Shown in pieces: positions 42,309 through 52,881 of a stretch of 64,000 nucleotides of DNA. A program made the translations under genes and the position numbers. Source of the DNA: Comamonas sp. KCTC 72670 (GTDB taxonomy: Bacteria > Myxococcota > Myxococcia > Myxococcales > Myxococcaceae); the NCBI GenBank assembly GCA_014656495.1, contig BNCN01000004.1:62001-126000 (forward strand). Direction: 5' to 3'. Under the pieces are notes generated by a model. The model was given only the letters and a program-made list of their open reading frames with translations, was not told the DNA's origin and searched no databases. Each line of letters begins with the position of its first letter. Within the stretch, counting starts at the first letter, position 1.

Positions 42309-45300
42309 TCAGTCCGCGGAAACAGCCCGGGGACGTCGGCCACCTGTCGGCCGGAGCCGACGCTTCAGCGGCAGGGCGAGCAGCATCAACGCGAGCGGGG
42401 CGAGGGTGCCCGCGCCGCCCGTGCTGCAGCCGTGGCCGGAGATGGTGAAGTCATCGTTGGGGTCCAGCGGGTTGGTGCCGCCGGCGACTTCATCACCATC
42501 GTTGGCGCCGCCGTTGTCCGTGTCGGCGTTGTTCGGGTCGGTCTCCGTGGCGTCACGGAGACCGTTGCGGTTGGCGTCCTCCTCGCCGTCGAGCAGACCG
42601 TCGCCGTCCGAGTCCGGGTTGAGCGGGTCGGTGGGGTTGGCGCCCTTCACCTCGATGCCATCCGGCAACCCGTCTGCATCCGTGTCGGGGTTGTTCGGGT
42701 CTGTCTCATTCGCGTCGACGCGGCCGTCGTGGTTGGCGTCCTCCTCGCCGTCGAGCAGCCCGTCACCGTCCGTGTCCGGGCTCTTCGGGTCGGTGGTGGT
42801 GCTCGGGTCCGCGTCCGGACGGAAGTTGGGCGAGCTGCGGTCCGTGTCCGCCGGAGCCGACTCCAGCGTCACGCCCATCTCCGTGCCGTCCAGGATGCCG
42901 TCGTTGTCGCTGTCGGGGTCCAACGCGTCGATGAGGCCGTCACCATCCGTGTCCTCGATGCCGTCGATGCCGTCGGGCACGCCGTCGTTGTCGCTGTCCG
43001 CGCTGTAGGGGTTCATGCCCAGCCGGCGCTCCGTTTCGTCGTCGATGCCGTCCAGGTCGGCGTCGAGGTCGTCCTCGGCGATCAGCGGGTTGCTCTCACC
43101 CGGGTCCACGCGGCCGTTGCGGTTGGCGTCCTCGTAGCCGTCCCACACGCTGCCGTGGTCCGTGTCGCGGTTGAGCGGGTCCGTCGTCGTCGTCGGGTCC
43201 GCGTCCGCCACGAAGCGCGTCATGTCGGTGTCCCGGCCCTGGGGCGCGGTGAGGCCGATCTCCAGACCGTCGGAGAGCAGGTCACCATCGGTGTCCCAGC
43301 GCTTCGGGTCCGTCTCACCCTCGTCGACGATGCCGTTGTGGTTGGCGTCCTCGTTGCCGTCCAGGATGCCGTCGTCGTCCGTGTCGTCGTCGAGCGGGTC
43401 CGTGCCGGCGATGAGCACCTCGATGCCGTCCGGCAGGCCGTCACCGTCCGTGTCGGGGTTGTTCGGGTCGGTGCCCAGGGCGATCTCCTCGGCGTCCGTC
43501 AGGCCGTCGCCGTCCGCGTCGGCGGTGACCACCCAGGTGTACGTGGCCGGCGTGGCGTCCACGTTGCCGAGCTGATCCACCGCGCGCACCTGCAGCGTGT
43601 GCGAGCCCAGCGCCAGGTCGGTGTACGTCACCGGGTTCGTGCACGCCGCGAAGGGCGCGCCGTCCAGGCTGCACTCGTACGTCACGGGAGACTCGTTCGC
43701 CTCGAAGGTGAACGTGGCCTCGGCCGGGGCCTCCGCCAGCGGCGGACCGCTGACGATGGTGGTCTCCGGCGGCGTGGTGTCCACCGTCCACTCGAAGGCG
43801 GCGGGGGTCGGGTCCACGTTGCCGTCCATGTCCCGGGCGCGCACCTCGAAGCGGTGCTCACCGTCGGACAGGCCGGTCAGCTCCGTCGGGTTGTCGCACG
43901 CCGCGAAGGGCGCGCCGTCGAGCGAGCACTCGTACGTCACCGGGGACTCATCCGAGTCGAACGCGAAGGTGGCCGTGCTGACGCCGCTGAGCGTGGGCGG
44001 CGTCTGGGTGAACAGCGTCTCGGGCGGCTCGGCGTCCATGGTGAAGGTGTGCGTCACCGGGGCGCTGGTGTTGCCGGCCGCGTCCGTGGCGGTGACGGCG
44101 ACGGTGTGCGAGCCCTCCGCCAGCGGCGTGGTCGCGGTGAGAGTCCAGTTGCCCGCGCCGTCCGTTTCAACGGTCCCGAGCGTGACGCCGTCGACCACCA
44201 CCGTCACCGTGCTGTCCGGCTCCGCGGTGCCCGTGTACGTCACGACCGCGGCGTCGAGCACCGCGCCGTTGGCGGGCGAGGTGATGGCCACCACGGGCGC
44301 CTGGGTGTCGACCGTCCAGGTGTGCGTGGCGGGCGTGGCGTCCACGTTGCCCGCGGCGTCCACCGCGCGCACCGTCAGGGTGTGCTCGCCGTCGCTCAGC
44401 GGCCCGAACGCTGCCTGCGCCGGGCACGCCGCGAAGGCCGCGCCATCCAGGCTGCACTCGTACGTCACCGGGGACTCGTTCGACGAGAAGACGAAGGACG
44501 CGATGGTGTCGTTCGTCAGGGGCTCCGGCCCGCTGTCGATGGCGGTGTCCGGCGCGGTGGTGTCCACCGTGAAAGTGACGGTGGCCGGGAGGCTGGTGTT
44601 GCCCGCGGCGTCCTGGGCCGTGACGGTGACGGTGTACGTGCCATCCGGCAGCGTCACCGGCACGTCGAAGCTCCAGTTGCCGGAGCCATCCACGGGGAGG
44701 GGGCCGTAGGTCGTGTTCCCCACGGTCACCAGGACGGACACGGCGTCGGTCGTGGAGCCGGTGAGCGTCACCGCGCCGTCGTTCAGCACCGCGCCCTGCC
44801 CAGGCGAGGCGATGAGCGGGGCCGCCGGAGGCGTCAGGTCCACCGTCCAGGTGTACGCGTCCGGGGTGCTGTCCACGTTGCCCGCGCCGTCCACGGCGCG
44901 GACCCACAGCGTGTGCTCACCCTCGGCGAAGCCCTCGAGCGGGAACGGGCTGGTGCACGCCGTGAAGGCCGTGCCGTTCACGCTGCACTCGAACGTGGAG
45001 CCCGGCTCGTTGGACGTGAACTCGAAGGTCGCGGACGTGGCGTTGGTGGGGGACGCGGGACCCGACACAATGATGGTGTCCGGCTCCACCGTGTCCACGG
45101 TCCACGCGTACTCCGCGGGCGTGGCGTCCACGTTGCCCACCGCGTCGAAGGCGCGGACGAGGAACAGGTGCTCGCCATCCGCGAGCCCGGTGTAGCTCAC
45201 CGGCGACGTGCAGGCCGTGAAGGGCGCGCCGTCCAGGCTGCACTCGAAGCCCGCGGCGCCGCCTTCGGCGCGCAGCTCGAAGGTGGCGGACGTCTCCCGG

Positions 45301-48300
45301 GTGAGCAGCGCCGGACCGGCGTCGATGAACGTCTCCGGCGGCGTCAGGTCGACGATGAAGCCGTGGGTCGTCGGCTCGCTGGTGTTGCCCGCCGCGTCGA
45401 CGTTGACCACGGAGAGGGACACGGGGCCTTCGGGCACCGGCTGGGGCAGCGGGAAGGTCCAGTCGCCGTCACCGTCCACGGGGATGGGGCCGTACGTGAC
45501 GCCGTCCACCTCCACGTAGATCTGGCTGTTGGGTTCGCCCGTGCCGGTGAGCGTGGGCGTGGCGGTGCCCACCGTGTCGCCGTTCGCGGGCGAGACGATG
45601 CCAGGCGACGGGGGCGCCACCCGGTCCACGGTCCACGCGTAGGTCGCGGGCGACGGGTCGACGGTGCCCAGCGCGTTCACCGCGCGCACCGCCAGTGTGT
45701 GAGGGCCCTCCGAAAGGCCGCTGAACGCCGCGGGGCTGGTGCAGGCCGTGAAGGCCGCGCCATCCAGGCTGCACTCGAAGGCCACGCCGCCGTTCTCCGC
45801 GCGCAGCACGAAGCTGGCGGACGTGTCGCGGGTGAAGGCCGCAGGGCCGGAGTCGATGTACGTCTCCGGCGTGGACAGGTCGATGGCGAAGGTGTGCGAC
45901 GTCGCCTCGCTGGTGTTGCCCGCCGCGTCGGTGGCGGTGGCCTCCACGGTGTGCGGACCTTCGTCCAGCGCGTCAGGCGCGGTGATGCTCCAGTGGCCGT
46001 CAGCATCCGCGGTCACGGTGCCGATGTCCTCACCGTCCACCGTCACGGTCACCTGGGCGTAGGGCTCGGAGGTGCCCTCGAAGACCGGCGTCGCGGTGGC
46101 GATGGTGGTGTTGTCGCCGGGGGCGGTGATTTCGGGCGCGTCCGGCGCCACCGTGTCGACGGTGAACGTCGTGGGGGCGCTCGGGTCGCTCACGTTTCCG
46201 GCGGCGTCCGTGGACGTCACGGTGACGGTGTGCGAGCCCTGGCCCAGCGGGGCGGGCGGGGTGAACGTCCAGTCACCGTTCGCGTCCACGGGCGCGCTGC
46301 CCAGCACGTTGCCGTCCACGGTCACCGTCACCAGGGTGCCGGGCTCGGCGGTGCCGGAGATGACCGGCTGCTGCGTGGGCACGGAGACGCCGTTGGCGGG
46401 CGCGTCGATGACGGGCGCCTCCGGAGCGGCGGTGTCCACCGTCCACGTGTGCGTCGCGGGCGTCGGGTCCACGTTGCCCGCGGCGTCCACGGCGCGGACC
46501 GCCAGCGTGTGGCTGCCCTCCGACAGGCTGGAGAACGTCACCGGGGTGGCGCACGCCGCGAAGGCCGCGCCGTCCAGCGAGCACTCATAGGTCACCGGCG
46601 ACGCGTCACTGGCGAAGCCGAACGTGGCGGACGTGGCGTTGGTGATGGACGCCGGCGCGGTGGTGATGCTGGTGCTGGGCGGCGTGGTGTCCACCGTCCA
46701 GGTGTGGCTGGCGGGCGTGCCGTCCACGTTGCCCGCGGCGTCCACGGCGCGGACCGTCAGCGTGTGGCTGCCATCCGCCAGCCCGTTGAAGGTGACAGGG
46801 TTGGTGCAGGCGGCGTACGTCGCGCCGTCCAGTGAGCACTCATACGTCACCCCGGCCTCGGAGGCGCTGAAGGTGAACGTGGCGCTGTCGCTGTTCGTCA
46901 GCGCGGGCGGGGCGCTGACGATGCTGGTGTCCGGCGCCGTGGTGTCGATGGTCCACGCGTACGTCGCGGGCGAGGCGTCCACGTTGCCCACGGCGTCCCG
47001 AGCGCGCACCGCCAGGGTGTGGTCCCCGTCCGCGAGCCCCGTGAAGGTGACCGGGTTCGTGCAAGCGGCGAAGGCCGCGCCATCCAGCGAGCACTCATAG
47101 GTCACCGGGCTCTCGTTGGAGGCGAAGCCGAACGTGGCGGACGCCGAGTTGGACATGGCGGCCGGCGTGCTGGTGAAGGACGTCTCCGGCGCGGTGGTGT
47201 CCACCGTCCAGGTGCGCGAGGCGGGCGTCGGGTCCACGTTGCCCGCGGCGTCCACGGCGCGGACCTGCAGGGTGTGGCTGCCATCGGCGAGGCCGGTGTA
47301 CGTCACCGGCGACGTGCATGCCGTGAAGGGCGCGCCGTCGAGCGAGCACTCGAACGTGGCCGGCGATTCGTTGGCGGTGAAGCTGAACGTCGCGTCCGTG
47401 GCCGCCGTCGTCCCGGTGGGCCCACCCGCGAGGGTGGTGTCCGGCGCGAGGGTGTCGACGGTCCAGGTGTAGACGGCGGGCGTGGGGTCCACGTTGCCCG
47501 CGGCGTCCACGGCGCGGACCTGCAGCGTGTGGCTGCCTTGCGCCAGCGCGGGGAACGTCTGTGGGTTCGTGCAGGCGGTGAACAGCGGGGCGCCGTCCAG
47601 CCGGCACTCATACGTCACGTTGCTCTCGTTGGAGCTGAAGCCGAAGGTGGCGTCCGCCGAGTTGGACAGCAGCGGCGGAGTGCTCGCGAAGGTCGTCTCC
47701 GGCGCCACCGTGTCCACGGTCCAGGTGCGTGAGGCGGGCGTGGGGTCCACGTTGCCCGCGACGTCCCGGGCCCGCACCGCGAAGGTGTGGCTGCCCTGCG
47801 TCAGGCCCGTGTACGCCTGGGGCGACGTGCAGGTGGTGAAGGCGGCGCCGTCGAGCGAGCACTCGTAGGTCGCCGGGCTCTCCGTGGCCGTGAAGGTGAA
47901 CGTCGCGTTGGTGCTGCTCACCGTGCCCGACGGACCGCTGACCAGGGTGGTGTCCGGAGGCGTCGTATCGACGTTCCAGGAGCGGGTGGCGGGCGTGGCG
48001 TCCACGTTCCCCGCGGCATCCCGGGCGCGCACCGCGAAGGTGTGGCCGCCGTCCGCCAGGTTGCTGAAGCTCGTGGGCGAGGTGCAGGCCGTGTACGCGG
48101 CGCCGTCCAGGCTGCACTCGTAGGTGACCGGGCTCTCGTTGGACGTGAAGGTGAACGTGGCGCTGTTCGCGTTCGTCGTCCCCGACGGGCCGCTGACCAA
48201 GGTGGTGTCCGGGGCCACCGTGTCCACGGTCCAGGTGCGCGAGGCGGGCGTCGCGTCGATGTTGCCCGCCGCGTCCACCGCGCGAACCCGCAGGGTGTGG

Positions 48301-50585
48301 CTGCCCTGGGACAGGCCGGCGAAGGTGGCGGGGTTCGTGCACGCCGCGAAGGCACCGCCATCCAGGGAGCACTGGTACGTCACGTTGCTCTCATTGGAGC
48401 TGAAGGTGAACGTGGCGCTGGCGGAGTTCGTCAGGCCGGACGGGCCGGTGACGATGGTGGTGTCCGGCGCCACCGTGTCCACGGTCCAGACGCGCGTGGC
48501 GGGCGTGGGGTCCACGTTGCCGCCGGCGTCCCGGGCCCGCACCGCGAAGGTGTGGCTGCCCTGGGAGAGGCCCGTGTAGCTCGCCGGCGAAGCGCACGCC
48601 GTGAACGCCGCGCCGTCCAGGGAGCACTCGTACGTCACGTTGCTCTCGTTGGAGGTGAAGGTGAAGGTCGCGCTGTTCGTGGCGACGGCGCCCGAGGGGC
48701 CGGTGACGATGCTGGTGTCTGGCGCCGTGGTGTCGACAGTGAAGGTCACCGTCGTGGCCGGGCCGACGTTGCCCTGGGGGTCGCTCGCCGTGACGGAGGC
48801 GGTGTGCGTGCCTTCCGGCAGCGTGCTGCTGGTGCAGGACCAGGCCCCCGTCTGCGGGTGGGCCGTGGCGGTGCAGACGGTGGTGCCGTTGATGACCACG
48901 CTGACGGTGCTGCCGGGCTCGGCCGTGCCGGTGAAGACGGGCGCGTTCGTTCCCACGGTGCTGCCGCTCGTGGGCGCGGTCACCACGGGGGCGTCCGGGA
49001 CGGACACGTTGATGGTCGTCGGGCCGGTGGTGGAGGGGGACGGCGAGCTGGTCGCGGAGCTGGCGGGCGCGCCGCGCTCACCCTGCGCGGTGATGGTGGC
49101 CTGGTTGGCGATGACGCCCGACGCAGCCGGGTTCACCACCGTGCGGAAGCGGATGGACGTGCTCTGGCCAATCTGCAGGCTGCCTCCCAGCGTGGCCGTC
49201 GCGCCGGTGCCCAGGCGGACGGTGATGACCCCCGCGGGGCTGACCTCGCCGAGGTCGTCGCCCGCGGCGTCCGTCAGAGCGCCCGCGTTGGGGCCGGAGA
49301 CAATGGACAGGGTGCCCGGCACATACGAGAGCTGCGAGGGCAGCGGGTCTCGGAGGACGGTCTCGATGCTGACGTCATCCCCCGTGTTGGTGGTGACGAT
49401 GGTGTACTCGATGATGTCGCCGCCGCGCAGGGAGCCGTCCGGGCGGGGATTCACCGGGGCCGCCGTCTTGTACGTGTTCGTGAAGTCCGGCCTCAGCGTG
49501 GCGATGGACGTGGCGAAGGCGCCGAGCAGGTACGTGTCTCCCGACGACGTCGCGGTCAGCGTCATCGACGTGTCGCCACCCGAGACGCGCTGGGTGATGT
49601 CCACCACGTCCAGGTCCACGCCGGACATGCTGGCCTGCGCGCCCGTCAGCCGGGGGAGGTCATTGGCGTGCGAGGCGGGCGTCCCCAGCACCGAACGGCT
49701 GCTGTTGAAGAAGTTGTTCACCGGGTTGGCGCCGTCCGAGATGGCCACCCCGTTGACGCGGAACTGGTCACCGGTGCGCGTCGCGTCCCCCTCGTAGGCC
49801 AGCACGCCCAGCTTGGCGTCGAAGCCCGACTGCGGCACCTGGAAGCCCGACAGCACCACCGTCTGCGGATTGCCGTTGCTGACGTTGTCCAGGCCGTCGA
49901 ACAGGGCCAGGTTGCGGATGGGCGAGTCAGGGTGCCGGTAGAAGACGACCAGGGCCCAGGCGCTGAACGGGTCCGTGCTGTTGAGGTTGGTCAGGGGCAC
50001 GGCGTCCACGTCACTGACTTCGTAGACCCCCGAGCCGTGGGCCGCGACGAGGCTGGTGACGTCCGCGGACGCCTCGTAGACGAACCGGCCGTTCGGAGCG
50101 TACTGGTGCGTCACGTCGGCCGTCAGCATCTGGGTGAACACGCCGGGCCGGCCGAACTCCGCCGTGGTGTCCGGGGTCCGGTTCGACGTGGTGGTGGACA
50201 GATGCGCCGCCCAGTAGAGCCGCGCGTACGTCACGATGGCGCCCGCCGGAACCACCAACGCGGCCCGGGTGCGGGCCTGGGTGGGCGTCACGGACGTGTT
50301 CGCGTACGCCACGCCCGCTTCAATCGTCCAGAACACGTCGACGGCGTCATCGCTCGTGTTGGAGCCGCAGGGCCCCACGGTGCCGACCATGGGCGCCGGG
50401 ACGTTGTTGGCGCAGTCGTGGGCCAGCGTGTTGCCAACCATCAGCAGGTCGCCGCGCTGGTCCGCCGTGTGGCGCAGGACGGGGGCCGCCACCGCCTGGC
50501 CCGCCGTGACAGCCATCAGCAGGGACAGCACCCAGGGAAGACAGGTCGTCTGTCTTCCATCGCGATGTGAGGAGTTCGGGGACAT
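42309..50585 (-). CDS. Giant Ig-repeat surface protein with TSP3 repeats and MYXO-CTERM-like tail
   Basis: 2,758 residues from the ATG at 50585 (the frame is open to 50777). A signal peptide ([18 protein letters not shown]) leads into a DUF11/adhesin-like head with DVVDITQRV. About fifteen roughly 95-residue repeats follow, each with a Y/FECSLDGA core, [17 protein letters not shown] and a WTVDT end, interspersed with Ig-like units ([19 protein letters not shown]). Then come calcium-type TSP3 repeats ([19 protein letters not shown]) and a C-terminal GHGCSTGG, hydrophobic helix and Arg tail, resembling MYXO-CTERM sorting signals. It is probably an adhesin or matrix protein anchored at the surface. 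A sigma-54 promoter lies upstream. Confidence 0.92.
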   Translation of the reverse strand: MSPNSSHRDGRQTTCLPWVLSLLMAVTAGQAVAAPVLRHTADQRGDLLMVGNTLAHDCANNVPAPMVGTVGPCGSNTSDDAVDVFWTIEAGVAYANTSVTPTQARTRAALVVPAGAIVTYARLYWAAHLSTTTSNRTPDTTAEFGRPGVFTQMLTADVTHQYAPNGRFVYEASADVTSLVAAHGSGVYEVSDVDAVPLTNLNSTDPFSAWALVVFYRHPDSPIRNLALFDGLDNVSNGNPQTVVLSGFQVPQSGFDAKLGVLAYEGDATRTGDQFRVNGVAISDGANPVNNFFNSSRSVLGTPASHANDLPRLTGAQASMSGVDLDVVDITQRVSGGDTSMTLTATSSGDTYLLGAFATSIATLRPDFTNTYKTAAPVNPRPDGSLRGGDIIEYTIVTTNTGDDVSIETVLRDPLPSQLSYVPGTLSIVSGPNAGALTDAAGDDLGEVSPAGVITVRLGTGATATLGGSLQIGQSTSIRFRTVVNPAASGVIANQATITAQGERGAPASSATSSPSPSTTGPTTINVSVPDAPVVTAPTSGSTVGTNAPVFTGTAEPGSTVSVVINGTTVCTATAHPQTGAWSCTSSTLPEGTHTASVTASDPQGNVGPATTVTFTVDTTAPDTSIVTGPSGAVATNSATFTFTSNESNVTYECSLDGAAFTACASPASYTGLSQGSHTFAVRARDAGGNVDPTPATRVWTVDTVAPDTTIVTGPSGLTNSASATFTFSSNESNVTYQCSLDGGAFAACTNPATFAGLSQGSHTLRVRAVDAAGNIDATPASRTWTVDTVAPDTTLVSGPSGTTNANSATFTFTSNESPVTYECSLDGAAYTACTSPTSFSNLADGGHTFAVRARDAAGNVDATPATRSWNVDTTPPDTTLVSGPSGTVSSTNATFTFTATESPATYECSLDGAAFTTCTSPQAYTGLTQGSHTFAVRARDVAGNVDPTPASRTWTVDTVAPETTFASTPPLLSNSADATFGFSSNESNVTYECRLDGAPLFTACTNPQTFPALAQGSHTLQVRAVDAAGNVDPTPAVYTWTVDTLAPDTTLAGGPTGTTAATDATFSFTANESPATFECSLDGAPFTACTSPVTYTGLADGSHTLQVRAVDAAGNVDPTPASRTWTVDTTAPETSFTSTPAAMSNSASATFGFASNESPVTYECSLDGAAFAACTNPVTFTGLADGDHTLAVRARDAVGNVDASPATYAWTIDTTAPDTSIVSAPPALTNSDSATFTFSASEAGVTYECSLDGATYAACTNPVTFNGLADGSHTLTVRAVDAAGNVDGTPASHTWTVDTTPPSTSITTAPASITNATSATFGFASDASPVTYECSLDGAAFAACATPVTFSSLSEGSHTLAVRAVDAAGNVDPTPATHTWTVDTAAPEAPVIDAPANGVSVPTQQPVISGTAEPGTLVTVTVDGNVLGSAPVDANGDWTFTPPAPLGQGSHTVTVTSTDAAGNVSDPSAPTTFTVDTVAPDAPEITAPGDNTTIATATPVFEGTSEPYAQVTVTVDGEDIGTVTADADGHWSITAPDALDEGPHTVEATATDAAGNTSEATSHTFAIDLSTPETYIDSGPAAFTRDTSASFVLRAENGGVAFECSLDGAAFTACTSPAAFSGLSEGPHTLAVRAVNALGTVDPSPATYAWTVDRVAPPSPGIVSPANGDTVGTATPTLTGTGEPNSQIYVEVDGVTYGPIPVDGDGDWTFPLPQPVPEGPVSLSVVNVDAAGNTSEPTTHGFIVDLTPPETFIDAGPALLTRETSATFELRAEGGAAGFECSLDGAPFTACTSPVSYTGLADGEHLFLVRAFDAVGNVDATPAEYAWTVDTVEPDTIIVSGPASPTNATSATFEFTSNEPGSTFECSVNGTAFTACTSPFPLEGFAEGEHTLWVRAVDGAGNVDSTPDAYTWTVDLTPPAAPLIASPGQGAVLNDGAVTLTGSTTDAVSVLVTVGNTTYGPLPVDGSGNWSFDVPVTLPDGTYTVTVTAQDAAGNTSLPATVTFTVDTTAPDTAIDSGPEPLTNDTIASFVFSSNESPVTYECSLDGAAFAACPAQAAFGPLSDGEHTLTVRAVDAAGNVDATPATHTWTVDTQAPVVAITSPANGAVLDAAVVTYTGTAEPDSTVTVVVDGVTLGTVETDGAGNWTLTATTPLAEGSHTVAVTATDAAGNTSAPVTHTFTMDAEPPETLFTQTPPTLSGVSTATFAFDSDESPVTYECSLDGAPFAACDNPTELTGLSDGEHRFEVRARDMDGNVDPTPAAFEWTVDTTPPETTIVSGPPLAEAPAEATFTFEANESPVTYECSLDGAPFAACTNPVTYTDLALGSHTLQVRAVDQLGNVDATPATYTWVVTADADGDGLTDAEEIALGTDPNNPDTDGDGLPDGIEVLIAGTDPLDDDTDDDGILDGNEDANHNGIVDEGETDPKRWDTDGDLLSDGLEIGLTAPQGRDTDMTRFVADADPTTTTDPLNRDTDHGSVWDGYEDANRNGRVDPGESNPLIAEDDLDADLDGIDDETERRLGMNPYSADSDNDGVPDGIDGIEDTDGDGLIDALDPDSDNDGILDGTEMGVTLESAPADTDRSSPNFRPDADPSTTTDPKSPDTDGDGLLDGEEDANHDGRVDANETDPNNPDTDADGLPDGIEVKGANPTDPLNPDSDGDGLLDGEEDANRNGLRDATETDPNNADTDNGGANDGDEVAGGTNPLDPNDDFTISGHGCSTGGAGTLAPLALMLLALPLKRRLRPTGGRRPRAVSAD
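43520..48720 (-). repeat. Tandem Ig-like coding repeats
   Basis: About fifteen copies of a roughly 285-bp unit inside the giant surface-protein gene, each encoding an ECSLDGA-type core. Copies are near-identical in places (for example [11 protein letters not shown]), which makes recombination and length change likely. Boundaries are approximate; several longer Ig-like units interrupt the array. Confidence 0.85.
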
Positions 50586-50760
50586 GGGGGTACCTGGGGA
50601 AACAGAAGGAACGCTCGAATGAGGCGAGTCGGCCGGCCCCCGGAGCGTCGCGTCTTGGAACAAGGAATCGCCGGGGGGCGTGAAATCCCTGCCAGATGGC
50701 GGACGCCGGGAGGGGGGCGCGGTGGGGGAGGGGGCTCGCTCAGTCACGGCGGTGTACAAA

Positions 50761-50776
50761 AGCAACCATGGTGCCA
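50761..50776 (-). promoter_or_regulatory. Sigma-54 promoter of the giant surface-protein gene
   Basis: On the minus strand TGGCAC-CATGG-TTGCT matches the -24/-12 consensus exactly, with GG-N10-GC spacing. The predicted start is about 50750, 165 nt before the ATG at 50585. A 34-bp element lies 72 bp upstream (50849-50882). The rest of the 50586-51015 gap shows no gene. Confidence 0.8.
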
Positions 50777-50848
50777 CCCGGAACGAGCCGCTTCGGGGGC
50801 CGATTTGTCTGTGTTTGAGGCGCCCTGGAACAGAACGCTGTCACGGTT

Positions 50849-50882
50849 GTCCAGAGGCTGGATCTGGTTTCTGGAATCCGGA
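50849..50882. promoter_or_regulatory. Upstream activating element, copy 1
   Basis: The plus-strand core GGATCTGGTTTCTGGAATCC is flanked by GTCCAG (5 bp further left) and GGA on the right. It matches the element at 51507-51540 at 28 of 29 non-spacer positions. It lies 72 bp upstream of the sigma-54 promoter, centred near -116, the usual place for an enhancer-binding protein. Confidence 0.65.
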
Positions 50883-51015
50883 AACGCCCGGGCGGCGCGA
50901 GGAGGGCGAGCGCCGCGGCGGGAAGTCTGGAGTTGCTGCTCTGTGTCTGGAATACCTGTGCAATGCGTCGTCTCGCGGAGCCCGGGTGGGCTCATACGCG
51001 GAGCGTGGGTCCGGC

Positions 51016-51402
51016 TCAGGTGGCCAGGGCGACGCCGCCGAGCAGCCGGGACACGTGCTCGGCGAGCGCGGGCAGCGGCTGCGGCTTGGGGAGCACCAGG
51101 TCCACGCCCAGGGATTGGGCGCGGTCGGTGAGATCCTGCGTGGCGAACGCCGTCAGCAGCACCATGCGCGTCTCGGGGGCGAAGCGGCGCACGAAGTCCG
51201 CCAGCATCAACCCCTCCTCGGACAGCGTGCCGCTCAGGCGCAGGTCGCTGATGACCAGGTCATAGCGGCCCGTCGTCATCAGGTTCAGCGCTTCGTCCAG
51301 CGCGCCGGCGGAGTCCACGCGGTACCCGGCGCCGGAGAAGAACTGGCCCAGCACCCAACAGAGGGAAGACTCGTCGTCGACGATCAGGATGTTCTGAGCC
51401 AC
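51016..51402 (-). CDS. Single-domain response regulator
   Basis: 128 residues from a GTG: receiver domain only, with NILIVDDESS, phospho-Asp in LVISDLRLSG, Thr in VLLTAFA and Lys in LVLPKPQPL. There is no output domain, so it passes phosphate or binds a partner. A sigma-54 promoter sequence lies 16 bp before the start codon, which would leave almost no leader. It is downstream of the NtrC/kinase pair and is likely controlled by it. Confidence 0.9.
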   Translation of the reverse strand: MAQNILIVDDESSLCWVLGQFFSGAGYRVDSAGALDEALNLMTTGRYDLVISDLRLSGTLSEEGLMLADFVRRFAPETRMVLLTAFATQDLTDRAQSLGVDLVLPKPQPLPALAEHVSRLLGGVALAT

Positions 51403-51417
51403 GGAGGTGGCCCCACC

Positions 51418-51433
51418 AGCAAACTCAGGGCCA
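51418..51433 (-). promoter_or_regulatory. Sigma-54 promoter of the single-domain regulator
   Basis: On the minus strand TGGCCC-TGAGT-TTGCT has one mismatch from the consensus (TGGCAC) and correct GG-N10-GC spacing. The matching enhancer element lies 73 bp upstream, the same geometry as at 50761. The predicted start is only about 5 nt before the GTG. Confidence 0.6.
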
Positions 51434-51506
51434 GGAACCGGCTTGTCGTGGTTCCATGTAAATTCCGACGCTTGCTCCGCCGGTCCGGGCCGGGTTCGCG
51501 CGCTGC

Positions 51507-51540
51507 GTCCAGGCTACGGATCCGGTTTCTGGAATCCGGA
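51507..51540. promoter_or_regulatory. Upstream activating element, copy 2
   Basis: The plus-strand core GGATCCGGTTTCTGGAATCC is flanked by GTCCAG and GGA as in copy 1. It straddles the 3' end of the NtrC-type gene (stop at 51514), so part is coding. Its distance to the sigma-54 promoter at 51418 is 73 bp, versus 72 bp for copy 1. Confidence 0.6.
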
Positions 51541-52881
51541 CCGGTTGATGCCCAGGCGCTTGAGGCGCTCGTAGAGCGACGAGCGGGGGATGCCGAGCCT
51601 CGCGGCGGCGCGCTCCACGTGGCCGTGCTCGCGGCGGAGGACGCGCTCGATGTGGCGGCGCTCCAGCTCCTCAAGCGTGATGTCCTCGTCCACGTCGGCC
51701 GTGGCCTCGCCGCCGGTGACCTCGAAGCGCAGGTCGCCCCGGGACAGCGGGCCGCCGCCGGACAGCAGCACGGCGCGCTCCAGCACGTTGCGCAGCTCGC
51801 GGATGTTGCCGGGCCAGGCGTAGCGGGTGAGGGCCGCCTCCGCGTCGGGTTGCAGGCCCACGGCGCCGCGGCCGCGCGAGGCCCCCAGCTCCGCGAGGAA
51901 GTGGTGCGCCAGCTCGACGATGTCCGCCGGCCGCTCGCGCAGGGGCGGGACGTGCAGGATGAGGGTGCTGACGCGGAAGTAGAGGTCGCTGCGGAAGCGC
52001 TTCTCGCGGGCGGCCGTGCCCAGATCCTGGTGCGTGGCGGCGATGAGGCGCACGTCCACGCGCCGATCCCGCACGTCGCCCAGGCGCCGGAAGCGCTTCT
52101 CCTCCAGGACCTTCAGCAGCTTGGGCTGGACGGCGGCGTCCATGTCGCCAATCTCGTCCAGGAAGAGGGTGCCCCGGTCCGCGACCTCCAGCAGGCCCTG
52201 CTTGGCGGCCACCGCGCCGGTGAAGGCGCCTTTCTCGTGGCCGAACAGCTCCGAGTCGAGCAGGTCCTTGGAGAGCGCCGCGCAGTTGAGGTCCACGAAG
52301 GGCGCGTCCTTGCGGGGCCCGCCTTCGTGCAGCCAGCGCGCGAGCACGCTCTTGCCGCTGCCCGTCTCACCGGTGATGAGCACAGGGCTGTCGCTTTCGA
52401 TGATGCGCTCGGCCTGCGCCTGGAGCGCGCGGATGGCGGCGCTGGTGCCCACGAAGGGGTCCACCGTGCCGCGCCCCGTGCGCGAGCGCTCCGCGAGAAG
52501 CCGCTGCCGCTCGCGCCGCTGCGCCACCAGCCGGTCCAGGACGACCTTGAGGACGGCCAGCTCCACCGGCTTGGTGAGGAACTGCTCGGCGCCTTCCTTC
52601 ACGGCCTGGACGGCCAGCTCGATGGAGCCATGCCCGGTGAGCACAACCAGGGGCACCGAGCCATCAATCTCCTTGAGGCGCGGCAGCAGCTCCAGCGCGG
52701 TGCCGTCGGTGAGGCGGTAGTCCACCACGGCCACGTCCGGGCGCGTGGTGCGGAACGCCTCTTGTGCCTCGGCGAGGCTGGTGGCCTCGTCCACGTCGTA
52801 CCCGTGGGCGGTGAGAAAGCCCCTCATGCCCAGGCGGATGCCGGGCTCGTCGTCCACAAGCAGGATGCGGGTACGCGTCAT
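51514..52881 (-). CDS. NtrC-family sigma-54 enhancer-binding response regulator
   Basis: 455 residues from the ATG at 52881, overlapping the kinase stop (ATGA). Receiver (ILLVDDEPG, phospho-Asp in VAVVDYRLTDG, Lys in FLTKPV), AAA+ domain (Walker A GETGSGKS, GAFTGA loop, Walker B LFLDEIGDMD), Fis-type helix-turn-helix (AARLGIPRSSLYERLKRLGI). It is probably the activator acting at the two 34-bp elements near 50.9 and 51.5 kb. Phosphate donor: the adjacent histidine kinase. Confidence 0.93.
   Translation of the reverse strand: MTRTRILLVDDEPGIRLGMRGFLTAHGYDVDEATSLAEAQEAFRTTRPDVAVVDYRLTDGTALELLPRLKEIDGSVPLVVLTGHGSIELAVQAVKEGAEQFLTKPVELAVLKVVLDRLVAQRRERQRLLAERSRTGRGTVDPFVGTSAAIRALQAQAERIIESDSPVLITGETGSGKSVLARWLHEGGPRKDAPFVDLNCAALSKDLLDSELFGHEKGAFTGAVAAKQGLLEVADRGTLFLDEIGDMDAAVQPKLLKVLEEKRFRRLGDVRDRRVDVRLIAATHQDLGTAAREKRFRSDLYFRVSTLILHVPPLRERPADIVELAHHFLAELGASRGRGAVGLQPDAEAALTRYAWPGNIRELRNVLERAVLLSGGGPLSRGDLRFEVTGGEATADVDEDITLEELERRHIERVLRREHGHVERAAARLGIPRSSLYERLKRLGINRSGFQKPDP

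Noticed and set aside
42243-46835. A 1,530-codon plus-strand open frame with repeated [19 protein letters not shown]-like units
   Set aside because: The repeats are the antisense image of the Ig repeats of the giant surface protein, which has a signal peptide and recognisable domains on the minus strand.
43520-48720. Regular DNA repeats that at first sight resemble a CRISPR-like or satellite array
   Set aside because: The period is about 285 bp and the repeats are in frame and encode Ig-like domains; there are no short repeats with unique spacers.
47787-50570. A further 927-codon plus-strand frame across the adhesin
   Set aside because: Same antisense effect; no start signal or motif, and Arg/Gly/Ala-rich translation throughout.
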